In this document: positions 1 to 7,260 of the stretch, piece by piece
How the letters are laid out: every line of letters begins with the position of its first letter
Numbering within the stretch: position 1 is the first letter of the stretch
Made by a program: the position numbers and the translations under genes
The notes under the pieces: generated by a model
The model's database searches: none
Told to the model about the DNA's origin: nothing
The model's input: the letters and a program-made list of their open reading frames with translations, nothing else
Assembly (NCBI RefSeq): GCF_001434135.1
Contig: NZ_AZEB01000003.1
Location: forward strand, 100,630 to 164,629
Reading direction: 5' to 3'
DNA: 64,000 bases
Origin: Lentilactobacillus kisonensis DSM 19906 = JCM 15041
Lineage (GTDB): Bacteria > Bacillota > Bacilli > Lactobacillales > Lactobacillaceae

Positions 1-848
1 TCGTTGAAAAAGTTGGTGACGCCATTACCACCATTAAACCTGGTGACTTTGTGATCGCCCCATTTACTCACGGTTGCGGCCACTGTGCCGCTTGCCGGGC
101 CGGCTATGAAGGCAGCTGTCAAAGTCATAGCGACAATTTCAGCTCTGGTTATCAAGCCGAATACATTCGTTATCAACACGCCGAATGGTCATTAGTTAAA
201 ATTCCTGGCAAACCGGAAGATTACAGTGATGGCATGCTGAACTCATTATTATCACTAGCTGACGTGATGGCAACTGGTTACCACGCTGCCCGGGTTGCCA
301 ACGTCAAGACTGGTGATACGGTCGTCGTTGTCGGCGACGGTGCCGTTGGCCTTTGCGGGGTGATTGCTGCTCAGATGCGCAGTGCCAAGCGAATTATTGC
401 CATGAGTCGGCATGAAGACCGTGAAAAGCTTGCAACTGAATTTGGCGCAACCGATATCATCGCTGAACGTGGTGATGAAGCCGTTGATAAGGTGATGGCA
501 TTGACCAATGGTGCTGGTGCAGACGCTGTACTTGAGTGTGTCGGTAGTGAATTATCAACCAATACTGCCATGCGAGTTGCTCGCCCAGGCGCCATTGTTG
601 GCCGAGTTGGCTTGCCGCATACCCCAAAGACCGATTTAACCGGTCCATTTTACAGCAACTTAGTGGTTGCCGGCGGCCCTGCCTCCGTGACAACCTACGA
701 TAAATCAGTCCTCTTAAAAGCCGTCTTAGATGGTGATATTCATCCTGGCAAAGTCTTTACGAAGCGCTTTACCCTCGATGATATTGATACTGCTTATCAG
801 GCAATGGCTAAACGAGAAGCCATTAAATCGTTGGTTGTCGTTGGTTAA
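1..848 (+). CDS. Zinc-dependent alcohol dehydrogenase, 5' truncated by window edge
   Basis: Medium-chain, zinc-dependent alcohol/polyol dehydrogenase that oxidises or reduces alcohols with NAD(P)H in the cytoplasm. The frame is open from base 3, so the start lies before the window; the GTG at 51 is internal. The structural-zinc loop is visible near the start (GCGHCAACRAGYEGSC, four cysteines), followed by a Rossmann segment (VVVVGDGAVGLCGVIAAQ) and the usual C-terminal catalytic-fold tail. The substrate cannot be told from this part. A hairpin terminator follows directly, so the gene ends its transcript here. Family call is firm; specificity is unknown. Confidence 0.9.
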   Translation, partial: VEKVGDAITTIKPGDFVIAPFTHGCGHCAACRAGYEGSCQSHSDNFSSGYQAEYIRYQHAEWSLVKIPGKPEDYSDGMLNSLLSLADVMATGYHAARVANVKTGDTVVVVGDGAVGLCGVIAAQMRSAKRIIAMSRHEDREKLATEFGATDIIAERGDEAVDKVMALTNGAGADAVLECVGSELSTNTAMRVARPGAIVGRVGLPHTPKTDLTGPFYSNLVVAGGPASVTTYDKSVLLKAVLDGDIHPGKVFTKRFTLDDIDTAYQAMAKREAIKSLVVVG

Positions 849-861
849 ATTTAATTAGCAC

Positions 862-914
862 AAAAAGGAAGTCCCAGAAATGCCTGTATTGGCGTATCCG
901 GAACTTCCTTTTTT
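862..914 (+). terminator. Rho-independent terminator after the alcohol dehydrogenase
   Basis: Stem AAAAAGGAAGT pairs with ACTTCCTTTTT and ends in a T run. It lies 14 bases after the dehydrogenase stop and could also serve the converging flavoprotein gene. Confidence 0.75.
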
Positions 915-945
915 ACATATTTCGAGAATTGCTTCTTTTCACTCA

Positions 946-1707
946 TTATCTGCGGCGATGCTTAACCACCGTGAAGAAATGCAGGATACAGCCCAATAGA
1001 ACATAGAAGATTACGACAAACGACGCATAGCGTAACCAGAATCCCTGACTAGGAACTAATTTAAAGCCAAACTGAATGCCCATCGTAATTAATGCCATAA
1101 ATGCAATCATAAAGAATAATTCAATATATCGTTTCAATGTACTGTCATCCCTTTTCTTTACAGAGTTTAGCCGCTGTCCCCACTTAAGGCAGGTTTGCTT
1201 TTTACTTTCTGGTAATTCCTTTAGGCCCCAAGTATTAGTGAGAACCAGTTCGTGAACCTTAATCACCCCGGCAGCACTCATTACCTTGTCAATCGTTCGA
1301 AAACTTTGATCGGTAACCCCGGTAACCCAGTTTTCGAACGCGCCTGTGTAACAGTCGGTGATGCTCAAGTAGTGTTTATCCTTAAATCGATCTGGGTGCG
1401 TGCCGCCCGTATGATCGAATCGGACTAACCGCTGGCGCATACAATCAAAAAAATCCTTCATCTTACCAGCAAGGCCACCCCAGTATGTTGGCGCTGCCAG
1501 TACCCAAACATCACTTTCGAGCATCTTTTGTTCTAACTCGTCTAATACCGGGTCCTTTTTGTCCCCCTGATCAGGCTTAAACGGATAATCTTCAAGATAG
1601 ACGACCTCTGTTTCATTTGCCTTTTGAACCCCCGCCATAACGGCTTCCAGCATTTTATCTGTCGCCCCGTCGTTTCGGTGCGACCCTAAAATTCCAAGCA
1701 CTTTCAA
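946..1707 (-). CDS. Flavodoxin-like NAD(P)H-dependent oxidoreductase with C-terminal membrane anchor
   Basis: FMN-binding flavodoxin-fold reductase. Residues 8-16 (GSHRNDGAT) fit the FMN phosphate loop of the NADPH-dependent FMN reductase family, and PTYWGGLAGKMKDFFD near 93-108 is the second flavin-contact region. After about residue 190 come two hydrophobic segments (about 196-217 and 225-247) and a basic end, so the enzyme is probably tethered to the inner membrane, which is unusual for this family. The start is TTG, with an SD (AAGGGGG) overlapping the end of mntH 12 bases upstream, so it is the third gene of a hemH-mntH operon. A role as ferric or quinone reductase beside metal uptake is inference. 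Confidence 0.8.
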   Translation of the reverse strand: MKVLGILGSHRNDGATDKMLEAVMAGVQKANETEVVYLEDYPFKPDQGDKKDPVLDELEQKMLESDVWVLAAPTYWGGLAGKMKDFFDCMRQRLVRFDHTGGTHPDRFKDKHYLSITDCYTGAFENWVTGVTDQSFRTIDKVMSAAGVIKVHELVLTNTWGLKELPESKKQTCLKWGQRLNSVKKRDDSTLKRYIELFFMIAFMALITMGIQFGFKLVPSQGFWLRYASFVVIFYVLLGCILHFFTVVKHRRR

Positions 1708-1719
1708 ACAACTACCCCC

Positions 1720-3045
1720 TTAAAAGATTGCAATAATGAACTGAATATTAAGCACCGTGATCACACAAGTTAAGAGATACCCAATTACGGTTACCGATAA
1801 CCGATTGGTATGAACGCCCATTAAGTCATGATTGTTAGTAAGCGCAACCATTGGAAACAACGTGAACGGTAACGCAATCGACAACGCAATCTGTGCAAAC
1901 ACAATCATTTTTTCAAACGTATCGTCACTAAAGCCAACAATGAAGCCAATAATCAGAATTGGAATCAAGGTCACAAACCGCGTTAGTAACCGTCGTTCCC
2001 AAAGCGGCAGTCGGATATGCAGGTACCCCTCCATCACAATTTGCCCCGCCAGCGTGCTGGTAATCGAAGAAATCATCCCGGTAATCAGCAACGCAAACGC
2101 AAACAACGTACTCATCAGCGGGCTGGCTAAGCTACCGACGATCGCAGAATTCTGCAACCCATGGTAAACGTCTTGGAAAGCTGAGAAATTAGCGTTTTTA
2201 TTAAAAAACAGCGTACCACCAAGGATTAACAATAACGCGTTGATCAAGAAAGCGGCAACCAGATGCACGTTCGAATCCCATTTGCCAAACCGCAACGCTT
2301 CGTTTACCTGCTTGGGGTCGTGATAATCATAACGACGGCTCTGAGCTAACGATGAATGTAAGTAAACGTTGTGGGGCATGATCGTGGCACCGACGATTCC
2401 TAAGCTCATAATTAACTTATCATGATTGGTCAAGATCCTAGGTGTGGGGACTAACCCCTTGAGAATGCCGCCAATATTTGGCTGAACGCGAAATACTTCA
2501 ATTCCAAAAATAACGCCCACCACTAATATTGAAAATAGCACAATAAATTCAATCCGGCGAATGCCAAAATGTAAAAATAGCAAGACCAATAACACATCAA
2601 AGATTGTCAAAAAAATGCCAAATATTAGCGGCAATCCAAAGAGAAGTTTTAACGCAATTGACGTACCGACAACGCCGGTCATATCGGTCGCCATCATTGC
2701 AATTTCATTGATGAACCAGAGAACGTAACGCCCCCAACGCGGAATCTTTTCAGCAATTGCCTGAGCTAGATCCAACCTCGACACAACTCCTAGTTTAATT
2801 GCCAACGTTTGCATAAACATCGCGACAAGAATCGATATTAACAGCACCGACAACAATTCATAACGATACTTACTACCGCCGGAAAGTGACGTCAGCCAGT
2901 TACCAGGATCCATGTAACCGACCGCAACCAACGCCCCGGGACCACTATAAGCAAGAAACTTTTGCAGAAAGGATGATTCATAAACGCTGGGCACCTTTAC
3001 GCTACGATTAATTTCGTCTAAGCTCTTATTCTGTTGCTCATTCAT
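1720..3045 (-). CDS. mntH: Nramp-family manganese/divalent metal:proton symporter MntH
   Basis: Proton-coupled uptake of Mn2+ (and Fe2+) across the cytoplasmic membrane. The 441 residues form about 11 membrane segments. The metal-binding motifs are intact: DPGN at 46-49 in TM1 and MPHN near 225 in TM6, the latter preceded by GATI. Its ATG overlaps the stop of hemH by 8 bases, so the two are translationally coupled. Lactobacilli depend on high Mn2+ and often carry several Nramp copies. Pairing with a ferrochelatase suggests this copy may be tuned to iron or to metal-porphyrin balance, which is inference. Confidence 0.93.
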   Translation of the reverse strand: MNEQQNKSLDEINRSVKVPSVYESSFLQKFLAYSGPGALVAVGYMDPGNWLTSLSGGSKYRYELLSVLLISILVAMFMQTLAIKLGVVSRLDLAQAIAEKIPRWGRYVLWFINEIAMMATDMTGVVGTSIALKLLFGLPLIFGIFLTIFDVLLVLLFLHFGIRRIEFIVLFSILVVGVIFGIEVFRVQPNIGGILKGLVPTPRILTNHDKLIMSLGIVGATIMPHNVYLHSSLAQSRRYDYHDPKQVNEALRFGKWDSNVHLVAAFLINALLLILGGTLFFNKNANFSAFQDVYHGLQNSAIVGSLASPLMSTLFAFALLITGMISSITSTLAGQIVMEGYLHIRLPLWERRLLTRFVTLIPILIIGFIVGFSDDTFEKMIVFAQIALSIALPFTLFPMVALTNNHDLMGVHTNRLSVTVIGYLLTCVITVLNIQFIIAIF

Positions 3046-4003
3046 TGGCGTTCCCTCTATACGCAGCTAATTTTTTCTGACTCAACTCGGCGATGAACTG
3101 GCAAAAATCATCACTGGCATTCATCGGTGGCACGGCATCGAACACCTTGCCACCACTGGACCTAAATGTCTGATAGTTCTGGACGTCATTCTCCTCAATT
3201 GTCTCCAAACAGTCCTCAACAAATGATGGCGTTACGATTAAGACGTTCCGTTTACCCATTGCCGCAATCTCCATCAATGTGTTCTTGAGATATGGCTTCA
3301 GCCACGGCATTGGCCCAAACTTGGATTGAAAAACCGTGAAGACTTTTTCCTTTGGCACCTGCTGAATATACTTGAGGACCCCCGCCGTTGTTGCCTGACA
3401 CTCTTTCTCATAAGGATCACCCTTATTAATCATCGACATGGGAATTCCGTGGTAGCTAAAAATAACCGCGTCGTAGTTTTTCCTAACGTAGCTTTCATCA
3501 ACTTGGGCAGCTAAAATCTGCTGATATCGCGGTTGATCGTAGAAGTTTTTGATTATGTAAGCTGGGATTCCGGTTGCTTTGACCTTTTCGATAATCGTGT
3601 CATGGGTACTTTGCGTGTAGTTAGGAAACAGTGGCAAAACAATGATCTGGGCATCACCATTTTGATGCATCAGCTTCATTTTTTCGGTAATGGTTGGTCC
3701 GCCATAGTTCATCGCAAACTGAATATCCCAATCACTCAGGATACTTTGAACCTTCCGCTGCATCATCTCGGTGTAGACGGTTAGTGGCGAGCCAGCTTGG
3801 GTCCACATATGACGGTAATAGGTCGCCGACCGCCACGTCCGCATCGGCAGAATCATCCCGCGCAAAAGCGGCTGCCAGAACCATTTAGGCAAAGTCACAA
3901 CGTTTTGATCGCTTAAAAATTCTTTCAAATACGTTTTAACATCTTTAGTACTCGGTGATTTGGGTGAGCCTAAGTTCACGAGTAATAGGCCATTTTTTGA
4001 CAT
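3038..4003 (-). CDS. hemH: Ferrochelatase
   Basis: Inserts Fe2+ into a porphyrin to make haem or coprohaem. Length 321 matches the family. The N-terminus LLLVNLGSPKSPST is diagnostic, the catalytic His is in SYHGIPMS (His185), and the acidic partner lies in SFVEDCLETIEE (about Glu263). No other haem-synthesis gene is in the window. Lactobacilli generally lack the pathway but some keep hemH, presumably to use scavenged porphyrin. First gene of the operon with mntH and a flavoprotein; strong SD (AAGGGGGG) before the ATG. In Gram-positives this family usually acts on coproporphyrin III (CpfC); that distinction cannot be settled here. Confidence 0.92.
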   Translation of the reverse strand: MSKNGLLLVNLGSPKSPSTKDVKTYLKEFLSDQNVVTLPKWFWQPLLRGMILPMRTWRSATYYRHMWTQAGSPLTVYTEMMQRKVQSILSDWDIQFAMNYGGPTITEKMKLMHQNGDAQIIVLPLFPNYTQSTHDTIIEKVKATGIPAYIIKNFYDQPRYQQILAAQVDESYVRKNYDAVIFSYHGIPMSMINKGDPYEKECQATTAGVLKYIQQVPKEKVFTVFQSKFGPMPWLKPYLKNTLMEIAAMGKRNVLIVTPSFVEDCLETIEENDVQNYQTFRSSGGKVFDAVPPMNASDDFCQFIAELSQKKLAAYRGNANE

Positions 4004-4025
4004 ACCAATCCCCCCTTATCTCCTG

Positions 4026-4053
4026 ATTATATCGCTTTCATCAATTCAAACAA
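4026..4053 (-). promoter_or_regulatory. Probable sigma-A promoter for hemH-mntH operon
   Basis: On the minus strand, TTGTTT (4053-4048), a 16-base spacer and a perfect TATAAT (4031-4026), placed 23 bases before the hemH start codon. Confidence 0.55.
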
Positions 4054-4160
4054 ACTACCGAAATCGCAAAAATTAAAATCCGCTTAAACAATTTGTTTCC
4101 AAGAATGAAATCAGTTCCATTATTGAGTACAATAGGGATGAGGAAGGACGTGATTAAGCC

Positions 4161-4487
4161 TTGAACAATGCCAAGGAATACCTGGATTTCTTTAATCAAG
4201 AATATAAGGAGCCCGGTAAGCACAGCAATTACAGCACGAATAGCAACTTCCGCTTTGACACTAGAGCTGATGCCCTCGAAATTAAAAATATGTTACTTGA
4301 AAAAAGCCCAAGTGCCAAAAATTATCTTTTGAGCGTTGAATATATTAACCCTAACCGCTCAATGCAGGTTGGGTGGTACATCACGATTAGAAAGCTCGAC
4401 AATTCGTCCCTAGATTCGGCGAAAGGTCCTGAGAAAAATCAACCTACTAACCCTCAAAAGCCCACTGACAAGAATTCCAAAAAATAA
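4161..4487 (+). CDS. Small hypothetical protein
   Basis: Not recognised. 108 residues, TTG start preceded by AGGAAGG at a rather long 13-base spacing. The first 80 residues look like a compact soluble domain: DALEIKNMLLEKSPSAKNYL then a hydrophobic strand segment with VGWYITIRK. The last 30 residues are Pro/Lys/Asn-rich and likely disordered. No signal peptide. It sits 21 bases before the aldo/keto reductase in the same direction and may be co-transcribed. Function unknown. Confidence 0.6.
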   Translation: MNNAKEYLDFFNQEYKEPGKHSNYSTNSNFRFDTRADALEIKNMLLEKSPSAKNYLLSVEYINPNRSMQVGWYITIRKLDNSSLDSAKGPEKNQPTNPQKPTDKNSKK

Positions 4488-4508
4488 GTTAATTGGAGGT
4501 CATCATAC

Positions 4509-5354
4509 ATGGCAAAAACAATTCCTGAAATGACGATGAACGACGGTTTTAAAATCCCTGAAATTGAATTAGGCACTTATCAAATCAGAGGTGGTGCCGG
4601 TCTGCAACAAGTTTTAGCCGCAATCCACGATGGTTATCGTGGTTTAGACACGGCAACTAATTATGATAATGAGGGAATGGTTGGTGAAGCGATTCGCCGC
4701 TCTGGAATTCCCCGTTCCCATTTCTTTGTTACTTCCAAGTTACCTGGCAAATATCATCAGTACCATGAAGCAACCAAAGCGATTCAAGAAAGTTTGTATC
4801 GCTTAGGATTAGACTACTTTGATTTATACTTAATTCACTGGCCATTGCCAAAACGTGATCACTACGTTGAAGCCTTTCAGGCAATGATTGATGCTAAGGA
4901 ACGGGGCTTAATCCGCTCGATTGGCGTTTCTAATTTTGAACCAGAACACTTGGATCGACTTATCAACGAAACCGGGGTTACCCCAGCAGTTAATCAAATT
5001 GAGGTGCACCCTTATTGGAATAATGAACGAATGTTAGCAGCCGACCAAGCTCGGGGTATCGTTTCTGAAGCCTGGAGTCCCCTTGGCCGTGGTAGTTCAG
5101 CCTTGAAGGAACCAGTTATTCAAGATCTCGCCAAGAAATACAATAAAAACGCTGGTCAAATTATTTTGAGATGGCATACCCAGCGTGATGTGATCCCAAT
5201 TCCCCGTTCCAGCAACTTAAGTCATCAGCGGGCTAATAAGGATATCTTTGACTTTGAATTAACCAATGATGAAATCCAGGCAATCAACGGTTTAAGCAAA
5301 CCAGACGGCCGTGTAGACGGTCAGGATCCAAATGAGTATGAAGAGTTTGAATAG
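4509..5354 (+). CDS. Aldo/keto reductase (2,5-diketo-D-gluconate reductase-like)
   Basis: NADPH-dependent reduction of aldehydes and ketones in the cytoplasm; TIM-barrel AKR family. The catalytic tetrad is complete: Asp47 and Tyr52 in GLDTATNYDNEG, Lys77 in TSKLPG, His110 in LYLIHWPLP. The C-terminal coenzyme loop (IPIPRSSN) is present. Length 281 is normal. Strong SD GGAGGT before the ATG. Two palindromic repeats separate it from the nitroreductase downstream. Substrate unknown; the annotation as gluconate reductase is only the nearest common name. Confidence 0.92.
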   Translation: MAKTIPEMTMNDGFKIPEIELGTYQIRGGAGLQQVLAAIHDGYRGLDTATNYDNEGMVGEAIRRSGIPRSHFFVTSKLPGKYHQYHEATKAIQESLYRLGLDYFDLYLIHWPLPKRDHYVEAFQAMIDAKERGLIRSIGVSNFEPEHLDRLINETGVTPAVNQIEVHPYWNNERMLAADQARGIVSEAWSPLGRGSSALKEPVIQDLAKKYNKNAGQIILRWHTQRDVIPIPRSSNLSHQRANKDIFDFELTNDEIQAINGLSKPDGRVDGQDPNEYEEFE

Positions 5355-5372
5355 TGAGTTAAGTACAAGTGG

Positions 5373-5490
5373 AGGACAGCTGCACAAAGCAGAAACCTCC
5401 GCATAAGCACCTCAGTCAAGAATTCCAAAACCGGGAATTCTTGACCGAGGAGACTTATGCTCCGGTTTCTAACCGCTTTGCTCCGCTCAC
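5373..5490 (+). repeat. Intergenic palindrome, copy a (type I)
   Basis: 118-bp long hairpin from AGGACAGCTG to CTCAC. Outer pair CAAAGC/GCTTTG, mid-arm TAAGCACCTC opposite GAGGAGACTTA, apical arm TCAAGAATTCC/GGAATTCTTGA. First of a tandem pair between two plus-strand genes. Confidence 0.9.
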
Positions 5491-5497
5491 TTTTATT

Positions 5498-5615
5498 AGG
5501 ACAGCTGCACAAAGCAGGGATCTGCGCGTAAGCACCTGTACCAAAAATCCCAGAACCAGGGATTTCTGATACAGGAGACTTACACTCCGATCCCTAACCG
5601 CTTTGCTCCGCTCAC
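5498..5615 (+). repeat. Intergenic palindrome, copy b (type I)
   Basis: Same family as copy a but with a different apical arm (GTACCAAAAATCCC against GGGATTTCTGATAC). Both copies are followed by the same bases, TTTTATTAGGA; after copy b this leads into the SD of the nitroreductase. Its CTCAC end is 23 bases before that start codon. Confidence 0.9.
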
Positions 5616-5638
5616 TTTTATTAGGAGGCTTATTGATT

Positions 5639-6097
5639 ATGGAAACACAAAAAATGATCAGTTCAAGAAAAGCAATTCGTGAATATAGTGGTCAAATCAC
5701 TGACTACCAGCTCCATGAAATTTTAACGGCAGCAAATGCAAGTCCGGTTGCCATGGGCCAATACGATAATTATCGACTAACGGTCATTCAAGACCCAGCA
5801 ACCTTAGCCAAGATGAGCGGCGTTTATGATGCTCCGACCGTCATTGTGGTATCCACCAACAATGCGGGTGCCCCCGAGGAAGTTTCTGCTGGCGCAATCG
5901 TTCATAACATGGAATTAGCCGCTGAAGATCAAGGGCTTGGCGCCAATTATAATATGGGCGGCTTAAGTTCGATTCCAGCTGATGTCATTCCAAGCGGTTT
6001 TACACCAGTATTTGGTTTAACAGTGGGTCAAACCACTGAAAAGTTTGCCCCGCGGGAAGTCCCGATGGATAGGATTAAAACGAACTTTGTGAAGTAA
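5639..6097 (+). CDS. Short nitroreductase-family protein
   Basis: FMN-dependent nitroreductase fold, 152 residues from the ATG at 5639. That start is chosen because AGGAGG sits 10 bases before it; a longer frame would run into the palindromic repeat and is not real. SSRKAIREYSG at 9-19 is the classic N-terminal flavin-contact motif, ASPVAMGQ matches the second contact, and DQGLGANYN with TPVFGLTVGQ fits the C-terminal half. It is shorter than typical 200-residue members and lacks the usual dimer extension. Likely a redox enzyme or flavin-binding protein; substrate unknown. Confidence 0.85.
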   Translation: METQKMISSRKAIREYSGQITDYQLHEILTAANASPVAMGQYDNYRLTVIQDPATLAKMSGVYDAPTVIVVSTNNAGAPEEVSAGAIVHNMELAAEDQGLGANYNMGGLSSIPADVIPSGFTPVFGLTVGQTTEKFAPREVPMDRIKTNFVK

Positions 6098-6122
6098 TCG
6101 CTTCTAGTTCCTAGCATTACAA

Positions 6123-6169
6123 AAAAGCAACCAATGATGATTTTTTTCCATTCATCATTGGTTGCTTTT
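6123..6169 (+). terminator. Terminator after nitroreductase gene
   Basis: An 18-bp perfect stem (AAAAGCAACCAATGATGA and its complement) with flanking A and T runs, so it can work in both directions. Confidence 0.9.
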
Positions 6170-6185
6170 GTTTTCTATTTAACAT

Positions 6186-6300
6186 AGGACAGCTGCGCCA
6201 AGCAGAGACTTGCACCTAAGCCTTCCCCACCAAAAATCCAAAACCGGGATTTCTGGTGGGGAAAACTTAGGCTCCAGTCTCTAACGCTTGGCTCCGCTCA
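6186..6300 (+). repeat. Intergenic palindrome, copy c (type II), overlapping the end of a gene
   Basis: Type II arm (CACCTAAG opposite CTTAGGCTCC) and a co-varied outer stem CCAAGC/GCTTGG. Its last 34 bases lie inside the minus-strand GDPD reading frame and supply that protein's final residues and stop codon. Confidence 0.9.
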
Positions 6301-6980
6301 CTATTTTTAACCCGTTCAGCTTCTTCAAAGTTATCGGTGATAATCCCAGCAACGTGTTCCGCTAACAACTTGACTTGCTTCCGCGGATCGTCAACCGTCC
6401 AAATCCGTTCCTTCACGTTCCCAAGTGCTTGATAGTGATTGAGATGTAATCCTGACAAGTGTTCTTTTTGAATAAGCGCCTTTGCATTCAAAATTGGATG
6501 ATCAGCCAATAGACAATACTGTTGATTAGGATCCAGTTGATAAGCAATCTTTAACGAGTCAAGGTTAAACGACGAATAGATCACGGGGTACGCCAAGTCA
6601 TATTGCCGGACCATGTCCAACACGATTGCTTCAATATGCGGGTAGTGAATTTTATTCGTCTTAAACTCCAAGTTCAGGTAAACGGGCTGTTGATTAGCAG
6701 CGGTCAATAGATCCCTCAAAGTCGGAATTTTTTGCCCGTCTTTCAAATGGAACTGACGTAATTCTTCCAAGGAATAATCCTGAATCCGCCCCTTCCCATC
6801 GGTTGTCCGGTCAATCCTTTCATCATGCATAATTACCGGCATATTATCTTTCGTAAGATGAACATCAAATTCCAAGCCCTCAACGCCATGATCAATTGCG
6901 TAAATAAATCCGTCCAATGAATTCTCCATAAACTTGTGGGGATAACCACGATGACCAAAAATTAGGGTACTGGTTGTCAT
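6267..6980 (-). CDS. glpQ: Glycerophosphodiester phosphodiesterase with a repeat-derived C-terminus
   Basis: Cytoplasmic GDPD: cleaves glycerophosphodiesters to glycerol-3-phosphate and an alcohol. TIM-barrel motifs are intact: GHRGYPHKFMENS at the N-terminus, LEFDVHLTKD (metal Glu/Asp) and VIMHDERIDRTTDG (catalytic His). The start is the ATG at 6980 with SD AAGGAAG; the frame upstream is repeat sequence. The last residues (about NSERSQALETGA) are encoded by palindrome copy c, unlike the paralogue at 32030-32722 which ends KVKETVLA. It follows the Ugp transporter genes, separated by two palindromes, so import and cleavage of the same substrate is a natural reading. Confidence 0.93.
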   Translation of the reverse strand: MTTSTLIFGHRGYPHKFMENSLDGFIYAIDHGVEGLEFDVHLTKDNMPVIMHDERIDRTTDGKGRIQDYSLEELRQFHLKDGQKIPTLRDLLTAANQQPVYLNLEFKTNKIHYPHIEAIVLDMVRQYDLAYPVIYSSFNLDSLKIAYQLDPNQQYCLLADHPILNAKALIQKEHLSGLHLNHYQALGNVKERIWTVDDPRKQVKLLAEHVAGIITDNFEEAERVKNSERSQALETGA

Positions 6981-7003
6981 AAAATAACTTCCTTTCATCA
7001 ATA

Positions 7004-7121
7004 GTGAGTGTAGCAGAGCGGTTAGGGATCGGAGTGTAAGTCTCCTCTGGAAGGAATTCCTGGTCTTGGAATTTTTTCCAGAGGTGCTTACGCGTAGATC
7101 CCTGCTCTGTGGAACTGTCCT
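7004..7121 (-). repeat. Intergenic palindrome, copy d (type I)
   Basis: Outer stem CAGAGC/GCTCTG. GTGAG end is 23 bases before the GDPD start codon. The flank beside it (CCTTTCATCAAT) resembles the flank after copy e (CCTTTCAATCAAT), as a target duplication would. Confidence 0.9.
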
Positions 7122-7129
7122 ATGAAAAA

Positions 7130-7247
7130 GTGAGTGTAGCAGAGCGGTTAACAATCGGAGTGCAAGTCTCCTTCAAGGGGAATTCCCGGTTCTGGAATTT
7201 TTCTTGAAGGTGCTTACGCGCAGATTGTTGCTCTGCAGAACGGTCCT
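7130..7247 (-). repeat. Intergenic palindrome, copy e (type I)
   Basis: Tandem partner of copy d, same orientation, 8 bases away, with its own arm sequence (TAACAATC opposite GATTGTTG). Lies just after the ugpB stop. Confidence 0.9.
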
Positions 7248-7260
7248 TTCAATCAATTCA

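Noticed and set aside
7004..7154. N-terminal extension of the GDPD frame up to 7154
   Set aside because: The extra residues are translations of palindromes d and e; the ATG at 6980 has a proper SD.
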